Shown one piece after another: positions 7,754 through 16,103 of a stretch of 64,000 nt of DNA. The DNA is from Nocardioides sp. NBC_00368. Lineage in GTDB: Bacteria; Actinomycetota; Actinomycetes; Propionibacteriales; Nocardioidaceae. How positions within the stretch are numbered: position 1 is the first letter of the stretch; each line of letters begins with the position of its first letter. A program made the position numbers and the translations under genes. The stretch is from positions 2,544,501 through 2,608,500 of the forward strand of contig NZ_CP107970.1 in assembly GCF_036090055.1 (NCBI RefSeq). Direction: 5' to 3'. Under the pieces are notes generated by a model. That model was given only the letters and a program-made list of their open reading frames with translations, was not told the DNA's origin and did no database searches.

Positions 7754-8469
7754 TACTCGGGCCGGAGCCGGCTGAGCTGGCGCCCCTGCTCGTCGAAGTT
7801 CGCGGGGTCGAGCCAGCGCTCGTGCGCGTCCCGGACCTTGGGCCATTCCTCCGCCGTCACCGAGAACCAGTCGGTGTCCCGGTTGCGGCCCTTGACGACC
7901 ATGTGGTTGCGGAACCGGCCCTCGTAGCTGAACCCGAGGCGCTCCGCGGCCCGCCGTGAGGGCTCGTTGAGCGAGTCGAGCTTCCACTCGAAGCGCCGGT
8001 AGCCCAGCGTGTCGAAGGCGTGCCGCATGAGCAGGTGGATCGCCTCGGTCGCCGCTCTGGTGCGGGCCAGGGCGGGCCCGAAGAGCACGCCGCCGACCTC
8101 GATGCTCCCGTTCCTCGGGTTGATCGCGTGATAGCCCGCGACGCCGCTCGCCCGGCCGGCCCGCTCCCCCTCCAACGGGACGAAGGCGAACGGGACCACG
8201 TCCTCGGCGTCGACCAGGCCCGCCAGGTGCATCCACAGGTCCTGCAGCGAGGTGGGCATGGTGATCGGCCGGTAGGTCCACAGGTCGGCGTCGTCGGGCC
8301 CGCAGACCGCGGCATAGAGGTCGGAGTACTGCGCCGAGGAGAGCGGTGCGACCCGGACGTAGCGCCCCTCGAGGGTCACCGGGTCCGGCCACGGCCGAGT
8401 TTCCCAGCCTTCGACGACGCCACCCACCGGCTGGCCACATGATTGGGAGAAATCGGTCACGGCGGTCAT
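7753..8469 (-). CDS. GNAT-family N-acetyltransferase (RimJ/RimL-like)
   Basis: A 238-residue acetyl-CoA-dependent transferase of the RimJ/RimL/Acetyltransf_3 type. The acetyl-CoA-binding region is GPALARTRAATEAIHLLMRH, followed by YRRFEWKLDSLNEPSRRAAERLGF, the hallmark of this subgroup, which acetylates protein N-termini, amino groups or antibiotics. I chose ATG at 8469 (MTAVTDFSQS) because upstream frame positions overlap the end of the MFS gene. A GC hairpin follows the stop. Confidence 0.87.
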   Translation of the reverse strand: MTAVTDFSQSCGQPVGGVVEGWETRPWPDPVTLEGRYVRVAPLSSAQYSDLYAAVCGPDDADLWTYRPITMPTSLQDLWMHLAGLVDAEDVVPFAFVPLEGERAGRASGVAGYHAINPRNGSIEVGGVLFGPALARTRAATEAIHLLMRHAFDTLGYRRFEWKLDSLNEPSRRAAERLGFSYEGRFRNHMVVKGRNRDTDWFSVTAEEWPKVRDAHERWLDPANFDEQGRQLSRLRPE

Positions 8470-8494
8470 TGTCGCCGACCGCCGTGACCGCTGC

Positions 8495-9733
8495 TCAGGA
8501 GACTGCCGCATCCACCGCGTCGACCGTGGCGAGCGAGCGCCGGGCGCTGCCCAGGGCGAGCATCCCGATCAGGCAAGCCAGCAGGAGCACACCGGCCAGG
8601 ACCATCACCGACTCCACCGCGAACCGGTCGGCGAGCGGACCGAAGACGATCATCGAGACCGGCATCGCCACCGACATCACGATCCCGTAGAACCCGAACA
8701 CCCGGCCGCGCATCGAGTCCTCGACCTGCTCCTGCAGGACCGTGGCGGCCGGCACCAACAGCGTCTGGAAGAGGATGCAGATCACCAGGCCGGCGACCGA
8801 GAACACCCAGAAGTCGGTCGAGACACCCAGCCCGACGACGAGCAGCCCGACGCCGACGGAGGCAGCCACCATCAGCCGCACCCGGCGCTTCACCTTGGGC
8901 CCGAAGACGGCCATCATCGCCCCGCCGACGACCATCCCGACGCTCCAGAACAGCTCGTTGACGCTCAGCATCCAGACCTCGTCGCCGAAGCTGCGCGTGA
9001 TCATCAGCGGCGTGAGGTGCGCCGGCGCGCCGGCCATGAACATGACGACCGCCACGAGCCCCATCACCCACCGCACCGAGGCGTTGCCCCGGACGTACCG
9101 GAGACCGGCGGCGAGGTCGCCGAAGTAGCTCACCGGCCCCGAGGCGCCCGTCGGGCGAACCGTCCGCGCCACCGGCACCAGCAGAAGCAGGAGTACGCCG
9201 GCCGCGGCTGTGACGACGTCGATGAAGAAGACCGCGACGATGCCGGTGGTCGCGTAGATCGCGGCGGCCACCGCGGGGGCGAACAGCATCATCCCCGACT
9301 GGATCGTCTGCTGGGCTCCGTTGACCCGCATCAGATGCTCGGCCGGCACCAGCTGCGGGAGCATCGCGTTGACCGCCGGTCCCTGGATCCCGGCCAGCGC
9401 CGAGCGGACCGCCATCGCGACGAAGATCATCCACAGGTCACCGACCCCGCTGAGCATCAGCAGTGCGAGCACCAGGGTGGCCACCGCGATCGTCGAGTCG
9501 GCCCCGATGATGAGCAGCTTGCGCGAGTGCCGGTCGGCCCAGACGCCGCCGAAGACCGACACGACCGCCTGCGGGAGCATCCCGGCCGCCACGCTCAGGG
9601 TCAGCACCGCGGCCGACCCGGTCTCGACCGTGAGGTGCCACATCACCGCGTACGCGACGATCATCGAGCCCAACGACGACACCGTCTGGCCGCCGAGGAA
9701 GATCAGCAGATTCCGCTTCCATCGATCCGACAT
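8495..9733 (-). CDS. MFS transporter (MFS_3/EntS-like exporter)
   Basis: A 412-residue integral membrane protein with about 12 hydrophobic segments. It begins MSDRWKRNLLIFLGGQTVSSLG, and the conserved loop between helices 2 and 3 reads GGVWADRHSRKLLI, typical of the MFS_3 branch that includes the enterobactin exporter EntS and macrolide exporters. It probably exports a small molecule; the substrate is unknown. ATG at 9733 was preferred to the longer frame because the N-terminus then starts right before the first helix. It is followed within 26 bases by the acetyltransferase gene on the same strand. Confidence 0.88.
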   Translation of the reverse strand: MSDRWKRNLLIFLGGQTVSSLGSMIVAYAVMWHLTVETGSAAVLTLSVAAGMLPQAVVSVFGGVWADRHSRKLLIIGADSTIAVATLVLALLMLSGVGDLWMIFVAMAVRSALAGIQGPAVNAMLPQLVPAEHLMRVNGAQQTIQSGMMLFAPAVAAAIYATTGIVAVFFIDVVTAAAGVLLLLLVPVARTVRPTGASGPVSYFGDLAAGLRYVRGNASVRWVMGLVAVVMFMAGAPAHLTPLMITRSFGDEVWMLSVNELFWSVGMVVGGAMMAVFGPKVKRRVRLMVAASVGVGLLVVGLGVSTDFWVFSVAGLVICILFQTLLVPAATVLQEQVEDSMRGRVFGFYGIVMSVAMPVSMIVFGPLADRFAVESVMVLAGVLLLACLIGMLALGSARRSLATVDAVDAAVS

Positions 9734-9824
9734 CGCAACCACTCCCGCATCAGGTGGGCCGCCGTGTCGGCCCTTCACCCATGCCACGAACGACCCGGGT
9801 CCGTTTCGACAGTCGCGGAGACGG

Positions 9825-10388
9825 CTATCCGGATGCGGGGTCGAAGTCGAACGCCGGAAGCCCGTCGAGACTGGCCAGGTTCTTCCGGCGCCGATACTCG
9901 GCCGACCCCTCGACCCCCTTGCGCTCGAAGTATGCCGGGAGCAGGTCGCGCTCGCCGACGTACGACATCAGCGGGACCGCGAAGCCGCAGGAGTCCGAGA
10001 CCCGCTCGATGTCCACGACGACGACCGCTCGGGCGCCCGGCAGGTCGGTGAAGCGGCCGGCCAGATCGGCGTACTCCTCCTCGTAGCGGGTCACCACCCG
10101 GCCCCGACCGTGGAGGCGGACGATGTTGGGCGCCCCGTCGAAGGCGCAGAACATCACCGTGATCCGGCCGTTCTCCCGCAGGTGCGCGATCGTCTCGCTG
10201 CCGCTCCCGGTGCCGTCGACCCATGCGAAGGTGAGCTCGTCGAGCATCCCGAAGGTGCCCGGGATGCCGCGGGGCGACAGGTTGACGTGACCCTCACCGG
10301 AGAGCGGCGCGGTGGCCACGAAGAAGACGACCTGCCGGTCGACGAACTCCCGCAGGCGTCCTTCGACGCGTGCGTGAACCTTTCCCAT
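9825..10388 (-). CDS. Pyridoxamine 5'-phosphate oxidase-like flavin-binding protein
   Basis: A 187-residue split-barrel protein of the PPOX family. Seen: VVFFVATAPLSGEGHVNLSPRG, the FMN-binding strand region, then GSGSETIAHLRENGRITVMFCAFDG, both typical of the subgroup annotated as pyridoxamine 5'-phosphate oxidase family protein. Such proteins use FMN, F420 or haem; true PdxH activity is unlikely because PdxH C-terminal substrate motifs are absent. It lies six bases after ilvD on the same strand, so may be co-transcribed with it. Confidence 0.85.
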   Translation of the reverse strand: MGKVHARVEGRLREFVDRQVVFFVATAPLSGEGHVNLSPRGIPGTFGMLDELTFAWVDGTGSGSETIAHLRENGRITVMFCAFDGAPNIVRLHGRGRVVTRYEEEYADLAGRFTDLPGARAVVVVDIERVSDSCGFAVPLMSYVGERDLLPAYFERKGVEGSAEYRRRKNLASLDGLPAFDFDPASG

Positions 10389-10394
10389 CGCCGG

Positions 10395-12242
10395 TTACTC
10401 GGGCATGTTGCGGTAGGCGCCGTCGGAGGCCGAGGTGGCCATCGAGGCGTAGGCCCGCAGAGCCGCGGAGACCTTGCGGTCGCGGTTGGCCGGCGTGTAG
10501 GGCTTCTCACGCTTCTCCTGCGCCACGCGACGCTCGTCGAGGACGATGTCGTCGACGTCGAGCGAGATCGAGCGGTTCGGGATGTCGATGGAGATCTGGT
10601 CGCCGTCCTCGATGAGCGCGATCAGGCCGCCACCGGCCGCCTCCGGGGAGACATGGCCGATCGAGAGCCCCGAGGTGCCACCGGAGAAGCGACCGTCGGT
10701 GATCAGCGCGCACTTCTGTCCCAGGCCGCGACCCTTGAGGAACGAGGTCGGGTAGAGCATCTCCTGCATGCCCGGCCCACCCTTCGGACCCTCGTAGCGG
10801 ATCACCACGACGTGGCCGGCCTCGACCTTCTTGGCGAGGATGCCCTCGACCGCGGCGTCCTGGGACTCGAAGACGATCGCGGTGCCGGTGAAGGTCAGGC
10901 ACTCCTCGGGCACGCCGGCCGTCTTCACGACGCAGCCGTCGGGCGCGATGTTGCCCGACAGGATCGCCAGGCCGCCGTCGGCGGAGTAGGCGTGCTCGAA
11001 GTCGCGGATGCAGCCCTCGGCGGCGTCGGTGTCGAGGCTGGCCCAGAGGTTCTCGGTGGAGAACGCCTCGGTCGTACGCACCCCGCCCGGCGCCGCGAGG
11101 AACAGGTCGAGTGCCTCCTGGCTGGGGTTCTCGGCGCGGATGTCCCATGTGCCCAGCCACTCCTCGACGTTCGCGGAGTGGATGGTGTGGACGTCCGTGT
11201 TGAGGGCGCCACCGCGGAGCAGCTCGCCGAGCAGCGCGGGGATGCCGCCGGCCCGGTGGACGTCCTCCATGTGGTACTTCGGGCTGTTGGGGGCGACCTT
11301 GCTCAGGCACGGGACCCGCCGCGAGATCGCGTCGATGTCGTGCACGTTGAAGTCGAGCTCGGCCTCACGGGCGGCCGCGAGCAGGTGCAGCACGGTGTTG
11401 GTCGAGCCGCCCATGGCGACGTCGAGCGCGACCGCGTTCTCGAAGGCGCTGCGGTTGGCGATGTTCCGCGGCAGGACCGACTCGTCGCCCTCCTCGTAGT
11501 AGCGGCGGCACAGCTCGACGATGGTCCGTCCCGCCTCCTCGAACAGCGCACGGCGCTTGGCGTGGGTGGCCAGCGTCGACCCGTTGCCCGGCAGGCTCAG
11601 GCCGATGGCCTCGGTGAGGCAGTTCATCGAGTTGGCGGTGAACATGCCGCTGCAGGAGCCGCACGTCGGACAGGCGGAGCGCTCGACCGTGTCGAGCAGC
11701 TCGTCGCTGACGGCCTCGTTGACCGAGAGCACCATCGCGTCGACCAGGTCGAGCTTGTCGTGGACCAGGCCCTCGACCGCGACCGTCTTGCCGGCCTCCA
11801 TCGGACCACCGGAGACAAACACCACCGGGATGTTGAGCCGCAGGCTCGCCAGCAGCATGCCCGGGGTGATCTTGTCGCAGTTGGAGATGCACACGATCGC
11901 GTCGGCGCGGTGCGCCTCGACCATGTATTCCACCGCGTCCGCGATCAGCTCGCGGCTCGGCAGGGAGTAGAGCATGCCGGCGTGGCCCATCGCGATGCCG
12001 TCGTCGACGGCGATCGTGTTGAACTCCTTGGCTACTCCGCCGGCCTCCTGGATCTTCTCGGCGACGATCTTGCCGAGGTCACGAAGGTGGACATGGCCGG
12101 GCACGAACTCGGTGAACGAGTTGGCGATCGCGATGATCGGCTTGCCGAAGTCGTCATCGGTCATGCCGGTCGCGCGCCAGAGCGCTCGGGCACCCGCCAT
12201 GTTGCGGCCCGAGGTCGAGGTTGCGGAGCGAAGAGTGGGCAT
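10395..12242 (-). CDS. ilvD: Dihydroxy-acid dehydratase
   Basis: Iron-sulfur dehydratase converting dihydroxy-acids to 2-keto acids, the third common step of branched-chain amino acid synthesis. The 615-residue protein begins MPTLRSATSTSGRNMAGARA and has Fe-S and substrate motifs CISNCDKITPGML (Cys122) and CPTCGSCSGMFTANSMNC (Cys194/197). At the position where [2Fe-2S] dehydratases have a third Cys, it reads SFTEFVPGHVHLRDL, as in the E. coli [4Fe-4S] enzyme, and its length also matches that enzyme (616). It lies 7.7 kb from ilvB-ilvN-ilvC, so it is not in that operon. Confidence 0.96.
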   Translation of the reverse strand: MPTLRSATSTSGRNMAGARALWRATGMTDDDFGKPIIAIANSFTEFVPGHVHLRDLGKIVAEKIQEAGGVAKEFNTIAVDDGIAMGHAGMLYSLPSRELIADAVEYMVEAHRADAIVCISNCDKITPGMLLASLRLNIPVVFVSGGPMEAGKTVAVEGLVHDKLDLVDAMVLSVNEAVSDELLDTVERSACPTCGSCSGMFTANSMNCLTEAIGLSLPGNGSTLATHAKRRALFEEAGRTIVELCRRYYEEGDESVLPRNIANRSAFENAVALDVAMGGSTNTVLHLLAAAREAELDFNVHDIDAISRRVPCLSKVAPNSPKYHMEDVHRAGGIPALLGELLRGGALNTDVHTIHSANVEEWLGTWDIRAENPSQEALDLFLAAPGGVRTTEAFSTENLWASLDTDAAEGCIRDFEHAYSADGGLAILSGNIAPDGCVVKTAGVPEECLTFTGTAIVFESQDAAVEGILAKKVEAGHVVVIRYEGPKGGPGMQEMLYPTSFLKGRGLGQKCALITDGRFSGGTSGLSIGHVSPEAAGGGLIALIEDGDQISIDIPNRSISLDVDDIVLDERRVAQEKREKPYTPANRDRKVSAALRAYASMATSASDGAYRNMPE

Positions 12243-12331
12243 ACCAGAAGGCTAGACCCGCTCACGTATGTCTTCGAACACAGCGCCACGCGGTGGACGC
12301 GTGCCGCTCGCTCGGGACCGGCCGGCGAGCG

Positions 12332-13387
12332 TCAGCGGAATGCCGGCGCCAAGCGCAGCGGATGGTCGCCCCAACGACCGACGAGCTCGCGATGCAGCGC
12401 CTCTGCCCAGGTCGCCAGGGGCTGAGGCCCGGACAGGCCGACGGCGCGTCCGAGGCGAGCGAGGGTCAAGGCGCGCCGTCCGGGCATCCGGTCGTCGTCG
12501 GCGTTGTGAGCGGCGTCCGTGTCGAGGGATGCGGGAAGGAACCAGCTCACCGAGAGAAGGCACCACAGCACGGTGGCCGCATCCAGGTCGGCCTCGAAGG
12601 TCGACGGTGGCCCGGCGGTGCCGTACGACGCGTCGAGATAGGCCTGGAGAGCGAGGCTCGAGACACCGTCCGGCACCTGCCACGCGCACCAGCACGACGG
12701 CCACGGCACGCGCAGATAGGCGGCCTCCCAGGCACGGTGCCGGATCTCCGCGTGCTCGAAGTCGAGCAGCATGAGTCCGTCCGGGCCGAGCAGATTGTTG
12801 TCGGGGCAGGTGTCGCTGGGTGTCAACGCCAGATCCGGCCCCTTACGCAGCGGCGTGAGTGCGTCCTGGATCGCGTCGGGCACGTCGTCGTCCCATGGAA
12901 GTCCGTTCGTCGCGCAGAGCGTCGCCAGAGCGGATCCGAGGTCGTCCATCTGGCTGACGGTGAGGTCGGTGCGTACGCCGCTCGCCAGCGCCTCTCGAAA
13001 GACGTCCAACCGGTCGGCCGTGTGCGCCTGCAGCTCGCCGACCGCCCGCGCCCAGGCCAGGATCCGATCGCGGCCGAGAACGGCATCGGTGCCCAGCAGC
13101 GCATCGGCGACATCGGGTCCCGGACCGAGGTCCGACATCACGACGACGGCCGGGTCCTCGCGGACCCCGAGCAGCCGCGGCGCACGCACACCGTCCGCCG
13201 CCTTCAGTCCCGCGGCCTCCCGCGACCAGGTCTTCTCCTCGGGTTCGAGGTACTCCTTGACGATGGCCGTCCCGGTGCCGGCCCGGACCCGGCGTACGAC
13301 GCTGCGACGGCTTCCGCCGAGCTCCGCCATCTGCTCGACCCGGTCCACCCCGAGGACCTCGGCCGCCACACGGAGCGCGTCAGTCAT
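12332..13387 (-). CDS. Aminoglycoside-phosphotransferase-like kinase
   Basis: A 351-residue protein of the APH/choline-kinase fold. Seen: the N-lobe Lys in GTAIVKEYLEP, a catalytic-loop motif LTPSDTCPDNNLL (Asp then Asn five residues on), and the metal-binding Asp in LMLLDFEHAEIRHR. The His that usually precedes the catalytic Asp by two residues (HxD) is Pro here, seen also in some relatives. The substrate is unknown; resistance cannot be inferred. ATG at 13387 (MTDALRVAAEVLG) was chosen over an upstream ATG seven codons earlier. Confidence 0.75.
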   Translation of the reverse strand: MTDALRVAAEVLGVDRVEQMAELGGSRRSVVRRVRAGTGTAIVKEYLEPEEKTWSREAAGLKAADGVRAPRLLGVREDPAVVVMSDLGPGPDVADALLGTDAVLGRDRILAWARAVGELQAHTADRLDVFREALASGVRTDLTVSQMDDLGSALATLCATNGLPWDDDVPDAIQDALTPLRKGPDLALTPSDTCPDNNLLGPDGLMLLDFEHAEIRHRAWEAAYLRVPWPSCWCAWQVPDGVSSLALQAYLDASYGTAGPPSTFEADLDAATVLWCLLSVSWFLPASLDTDAAHNADDDRMPGRRALTLARLGRAVGLSGPQPLATWAEALHRELVGRWGDHPLRLAPAFR

Positions 13388-13441
13388 GCCGTGACCATAT
13401 CCGGGCACGCTGCGACCCGGCGTTGTCAGACCTGCGAAATT

Positions 13442-13461
13442 TCTAGCATCTACATGCTAGA
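13442..13461. promoter_or_regulatory. Palindromic operator/promoter of the toxin-antitoxin pair
   Basis: TCTAGCAT-CTAC-ATGCTAGA is a perfect 8-bp inverted repeat in an AT-rich patch just before the antitoxin ATG at 13470. Phd/YefM antitoxins repress their own promoter by binding such palindromes. TAGATT at 13458-13463 would place a -10 box seven bases before the ATG, implying a leaderless mRNA; TAGCAT at 13444 with TTGTCA at 13423 is an alternative. No Shine-Dalgarno sequence precedes the ATG. Confidence 0.7.
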
Positions 13462-13469
13462 TTTAGTGC

Positions 13470-13754
13470 ATGAAGACGATCACGATGACCGAGCTGAACC
13501 AGCGGATCTCCGCGGTGACTCGAGCCGTCATCGAGGACGGTGAGTCTTTCCGGGTGACCAACAGGGGTCGCGCGGTGCTACGTCTCGTACCCGAGGTCCA
13601 GGGCTCGGACAACCCGGTGGAGGCGCTGGTCAACGCCGGTCTGGCAACTCCGCCGAAACGACCGCACAGACCCCTCTCGGGCCGTGCCGCCGTCGCGCTC
13701 TCCGGCGACCTCGACGACATCCTCGATGAGGTCAACAGTGACGTCGACCTCTGA
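13470..13754 (+). CDS. Phd/YefM-family antitoxin
   Basis: A 94-residue type II antitoxin. The N-terminal DNA-binding fold reads MKTITMTELNQRISAVTRAVIEDGESFRVTNRGRAVLRLVPE, with the TNRGRAVLRL strand typical of Phd/YefM. The C-terminal tail (LDDILDEVNSDVDL) is acidic and likely wraps the toxin. It overlaps the downstream toxin gene by 17 bases, ensuring coupled translation, and is preceded by a palindromic operator. Confidence 0.92.
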   Translation: MKTITMTELNQRISAVTRAVIEDGESFRVTNRGRAVLRLVPEVQGSDNPVEALVNAGLATPPKRPHRPLSGRAAVALSGDLDDILDEVNSDVDL

Positions 13755-14151
13755 GCGGACGTGGTACCTGGACTCGTCTGTCGCGCTCCGCGCCCTGCTC
13801 GGGCACAGCCGAGCCGCCGCGGACTGGTACGACGAGCGCTGCGACAACGGCGACGTCTTCATCTCCTCGCGGCTGCTCCACCTCGAGATGACCCGAGTGC
13901 TTCGCCGCGATCAACTCCCTGTCTCGATCGTCGATGACTTCGTCGACGAGCTCACGCTGTTGACCGTCGACGACGTTCTCGTCGACGAGGCCAGAGCGAT
14001 CCAACCCCACATCAAGTCATTGAACGCGATCCACTTGGCGTCGGCGCTGCGCGTCGGGACCGAGAACCTCACGGTCGCCACCCACGACAGCAACATGCGT
14101 AAGGTCGCCGAGCTCCTCGGGTTCGAGGTCCATGACCCCGTGACCGACTGA
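13738..14151 (+). CDS. PIN-domain (VapC-type) ribonuclease toxin with an Asp-to-Asn change
   Basis: A 137-residue PIN-domain protein, expected to cleave RNA using acidic residues that hold Mg/Mn. Seen: the first Asp in WYLDSSVALRALLG (residue 11), Glu in LHLEMTRV, then SLNAIHLASAL, where most VapC proteins have D at the third position (xxDAxHLA). Here it is Asn96. A further Asp follows in THDSNM. The start is GTG at 13738, inside the antitoxin gene. The gene ends one base before the stop of the convergent BNR gene. Activity may be reduced, or Asn96 may be tolerated. Confidence 0.88.
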   Translation: MTSTSERTWYLDSSVALRALLGHSRAAADWYDERCDNGDVFISSRLLHLEMTRVLRRDQLPVSIVDDFVDELTLLTVDDVLVDEARAIQPHIKSLNAIHLASALRVGTENLTVATHDSNMRKVAELLGFEVHDPVTD

Positions 14152-15219
14152 TCACACCTTGGCGGCCCTGACCACCATCACGTCCGGGATGTCGCGGAGG
14201 ATCTCGCGCCAGGTCTCGCCGGCGTCGGCGGAGGCCCAGACGGAGCCGTTGCGGGCGCCGAAGTAGACGCCGGCCACGTCGTGGTCGTCGGCGCACATCG
14301 CGTCGCGCATGACACCGACGTAGAAGTGGTCGGGCAGGCCCTTGTCGAGCGCCTCCCAGTGGTCCCCGGCGTCGCGGGAGCGCCACACGATCGGCTTGGC
14401 CTCCGGTGGGTAGCGGGACTCGCCGGCCCCGATCGGGAAGGTGAAGATCGTGTCGGGCTCCTGCGGGTGGACGACCATCGCGAAGCCGAAGTCGGTGGGC
14501 AGGCCGTCGGCGATGGACTTCCACGACAGGCCCTCGTCGTCGGAGCGGTAGACGCCGCCGTGGTTCTGCAGGTAGAGCCGCTCGGGGCGGGAGGCGTGGC
14601 GGGCGACCTTGTGGACGCACTGGCCGAACTCGGGATACTGCTGCCCCTCGGGCAGGAAGACCGCGATGATGCCGTTGTTGCGGGCCTCCCAGCTCTCCCC
14701 GCCGTCGCGGGTCTGGTAGACGCCCCCGGTCGAGATGGCCGCGGTCACCGAGTCGGGATCGGTGGGGTGCGGCAGGATCGTGTGGAACGCCTGCCCGCCG
14801 AATCCTTCGTTCCACTCGGTGCGGTGCGGGTGGTCCCACAGGCCGCGGACGAGCTCGAAGGACGCGCCACCGTCTCGCGACCGGAAGATCGCGCCGGGCT
14901 CGACGCCGGCCCAGATCGTGCCCTCCGGCAGCCCCGGCTGGAGCTGCCAGACCCGGGCCAGGCTCGCGTCGACGTCCTCGGGGAACGACATCGAGGTCTC
15001 GGTCCAGGTCTCGCCGCCGTCGGCGGAGGTGCGCACCAGCGCACCCAGCCACAGCGAGGAGCACCCGGCAAGGACGCGCCCGGTCCCGGGCTCGATCATG
15101 GCGGAGTAGATCTCCTCCATGTCATGGTGCGGACCGGTGAAGTCCCAGTCCTGCCGGGCGTCGTCAGAGCGCCCTATCCACAGACCCTTCCGGGTCCCGA
15201 CAAGCAGCTGCGTACCCAT
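14152..15219 (-). CDS. WD40/YVTN/BNR-repeat (sialidase-like) beta-propeller protein
   Basis: A 355-residue cytoplasmic-looking protein beginning MGTQLLVGTRKGLWIGRSDDARQDWDF. It contains several Asp-box-like repeats of the form S-x-D-x-G-x-x-W: TSADGGETWTE, SRDGGASFE, TRDGGESWEA, SDDEGLSWKS, SRDAGDHWEA and SADAGETWRE. These mark blades of a beta-propeller as in sialidases and exo-alpha-sialidase-like proteins. No catalytic Arg triad was recognised, so enzymatic activity is not claimed. ATG at 15219 was chosen over one five codons upstream. Confidence 0.83.
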   Translation of the reverse strand: MGTQLLVGTRKGLWIGRSDDARQDWDFTGPHHDMEEIYSAMIEPGTGRVLAGCSSLWLGALVRTSADGGETWTETSMSFPEDVDASLARVWQLQPGLPEGTIWAGVEPGAIFRSRDGGASFELVRGLWDHPHRTEWNEGFGGQAFHTILPHPTDPDSVTAAISTGGVYQTRDGGESWEARNNGIIAVFLPEGQQYPEFGQCVHKVARHASRPERLYLQNHGGVYRSDDEGLSWKSIADGLPTDFGFAMVVHPQEPDTIFTFPIGAGESRYPPEAKPIVWRSRDAGDHWEALDKGLPDHFYVGVMRDAMCADDHDVAGVYFGARNGSVWASADAGETWREILRDIPDVMVVRAAKV

Positions 15220-15356
15220 GTTTCCAGCATCCACCCGGTCGCCGTTCGTGGCCAGGAGATTTCGGCGAAAGAACGTCGCGGGAAAACATCGCGCCGCGAG
15301 GAGACCGGACCGTCCGGATTCTTCGGCCTGGGCGGCCCAGCCCCTAGCCTGAACCC

Positions 15357-16103
15357 ATGACCAGACCTGTTGCCTGGGAGACGTTCACCGCGATCCTCTT
15401 CGACCTCGACGGCGTGATCACGCCGACCGCGGTCGTGCACATGCGCGCGTGGGAGGAGATGTTCAACGCCTACCTCCAGGAGAAGACCCCGGGGGCACCG
15501 GCCTACACCGACCAGGACTACTTCGCGTACGTCGACGGCAAGCCGCGCTACGACGGCGTGCGTGACTTCCTCGCCTCCCGTGACATCGAGCTTCCCGAGG
15601 GCACCCCGGACGACGCGCCGGAGCTGGAGACCGTCTGCGGCCTCGGCAACCGGAAGAACAACGCCTTCAACATGGTGCTCGAGCGCGACGGCGTCGAGGC
15701 CTATCCGGGGTCCGTGCGGTTCCTGGACTATCTCGCCACGCTCGACGTCCGGCTCGGGGTGGTGTCGTCGTCGGTGAACGCGCCGACCGTGCTGAAGGCG
15801 GCGGGGCTGCTGGACCGGTTCGAGACGGTCGTGTCGGGCGCCGTCGCAGATGAGCAGGGCCTGCCCGGCAAGCCTGCACCGGACACGTTTGTCTACGCCG
15901 GTAAGGTCCTCGGAGCCACCCCGAGCGAAGCCGTCGTCCTCGAGGACGCCGTCTCCGGGGTGCGCGCCGGCAAGGCAGGAGATTTCGCGCTCGTCGTCGG
16001 GGTGGATCGCGGCGCAGGCCACGACACCCTCACGGCCGCAGGCGCCGACCTTGTCGTATCCGACCTCGATGAACTCACCCCTGCTCAAGGAGCACAGCAG
16101 TGA
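15357..16103 (+). CDS. pgmB: Beta-phosphoglucomutase-family HAD hydrolase
   Basis: A 248-residue HAD-IA protein. The nucleophile motif is FDLDGVIT (Asp16, Asp18); later motifs are VVSSSVNAPTVL (motif II) and VLEDAVSGVRAG (motif IV), which is typical of beta-phosphoglucomutase. It overlaps the following GH65 phosphorylase by GTGA (16100-16103), so the two are co-translated. In such pairs the phosphorylase releases beta-glucose-1-phosphate and this enzyme converts it to glucose-6-phosphate. A phosphatase role is less likely given the partner. Confidence 0.88.
   Translation: MTRPVAWETFTAILFDLDGVITPTAVVHMRAWEEMFNAYLQEKTPGAPAYTDQDYFAYVDGKPRYDGVRDFLASRDIELPEGTPDDAPELETVCGLGNRKNNAFNMVLERDGVEAYPGSVRFLDYLATLDVRLGVVSSSVNAPTVLKAAGLLDRFETVVSGAVADEQGLPGKPAPDTFVYAGKVLGATPSEAVVLEDAVSGVRAGKAGDFALVVGVDRGAGHDTLTAAGADLVVSDLDELTPAQGAQQ

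Noticed and set aside
9825..10388. True pyridoxamine 5'-phosphate oxidase (PdxH)
   Set aside because: Only the split-barrel flavin fold is supported; PdxH substrate-binding motifs at the C-terminus are absent.
12332..13387. Antibiotic resistance call for the phosphotransferase (and likewise 44742-45560)
   Set aside because: Only the general APH/choline-kinase fold is visible; the HxD His is missing in both and nothing in the context supports resistance.
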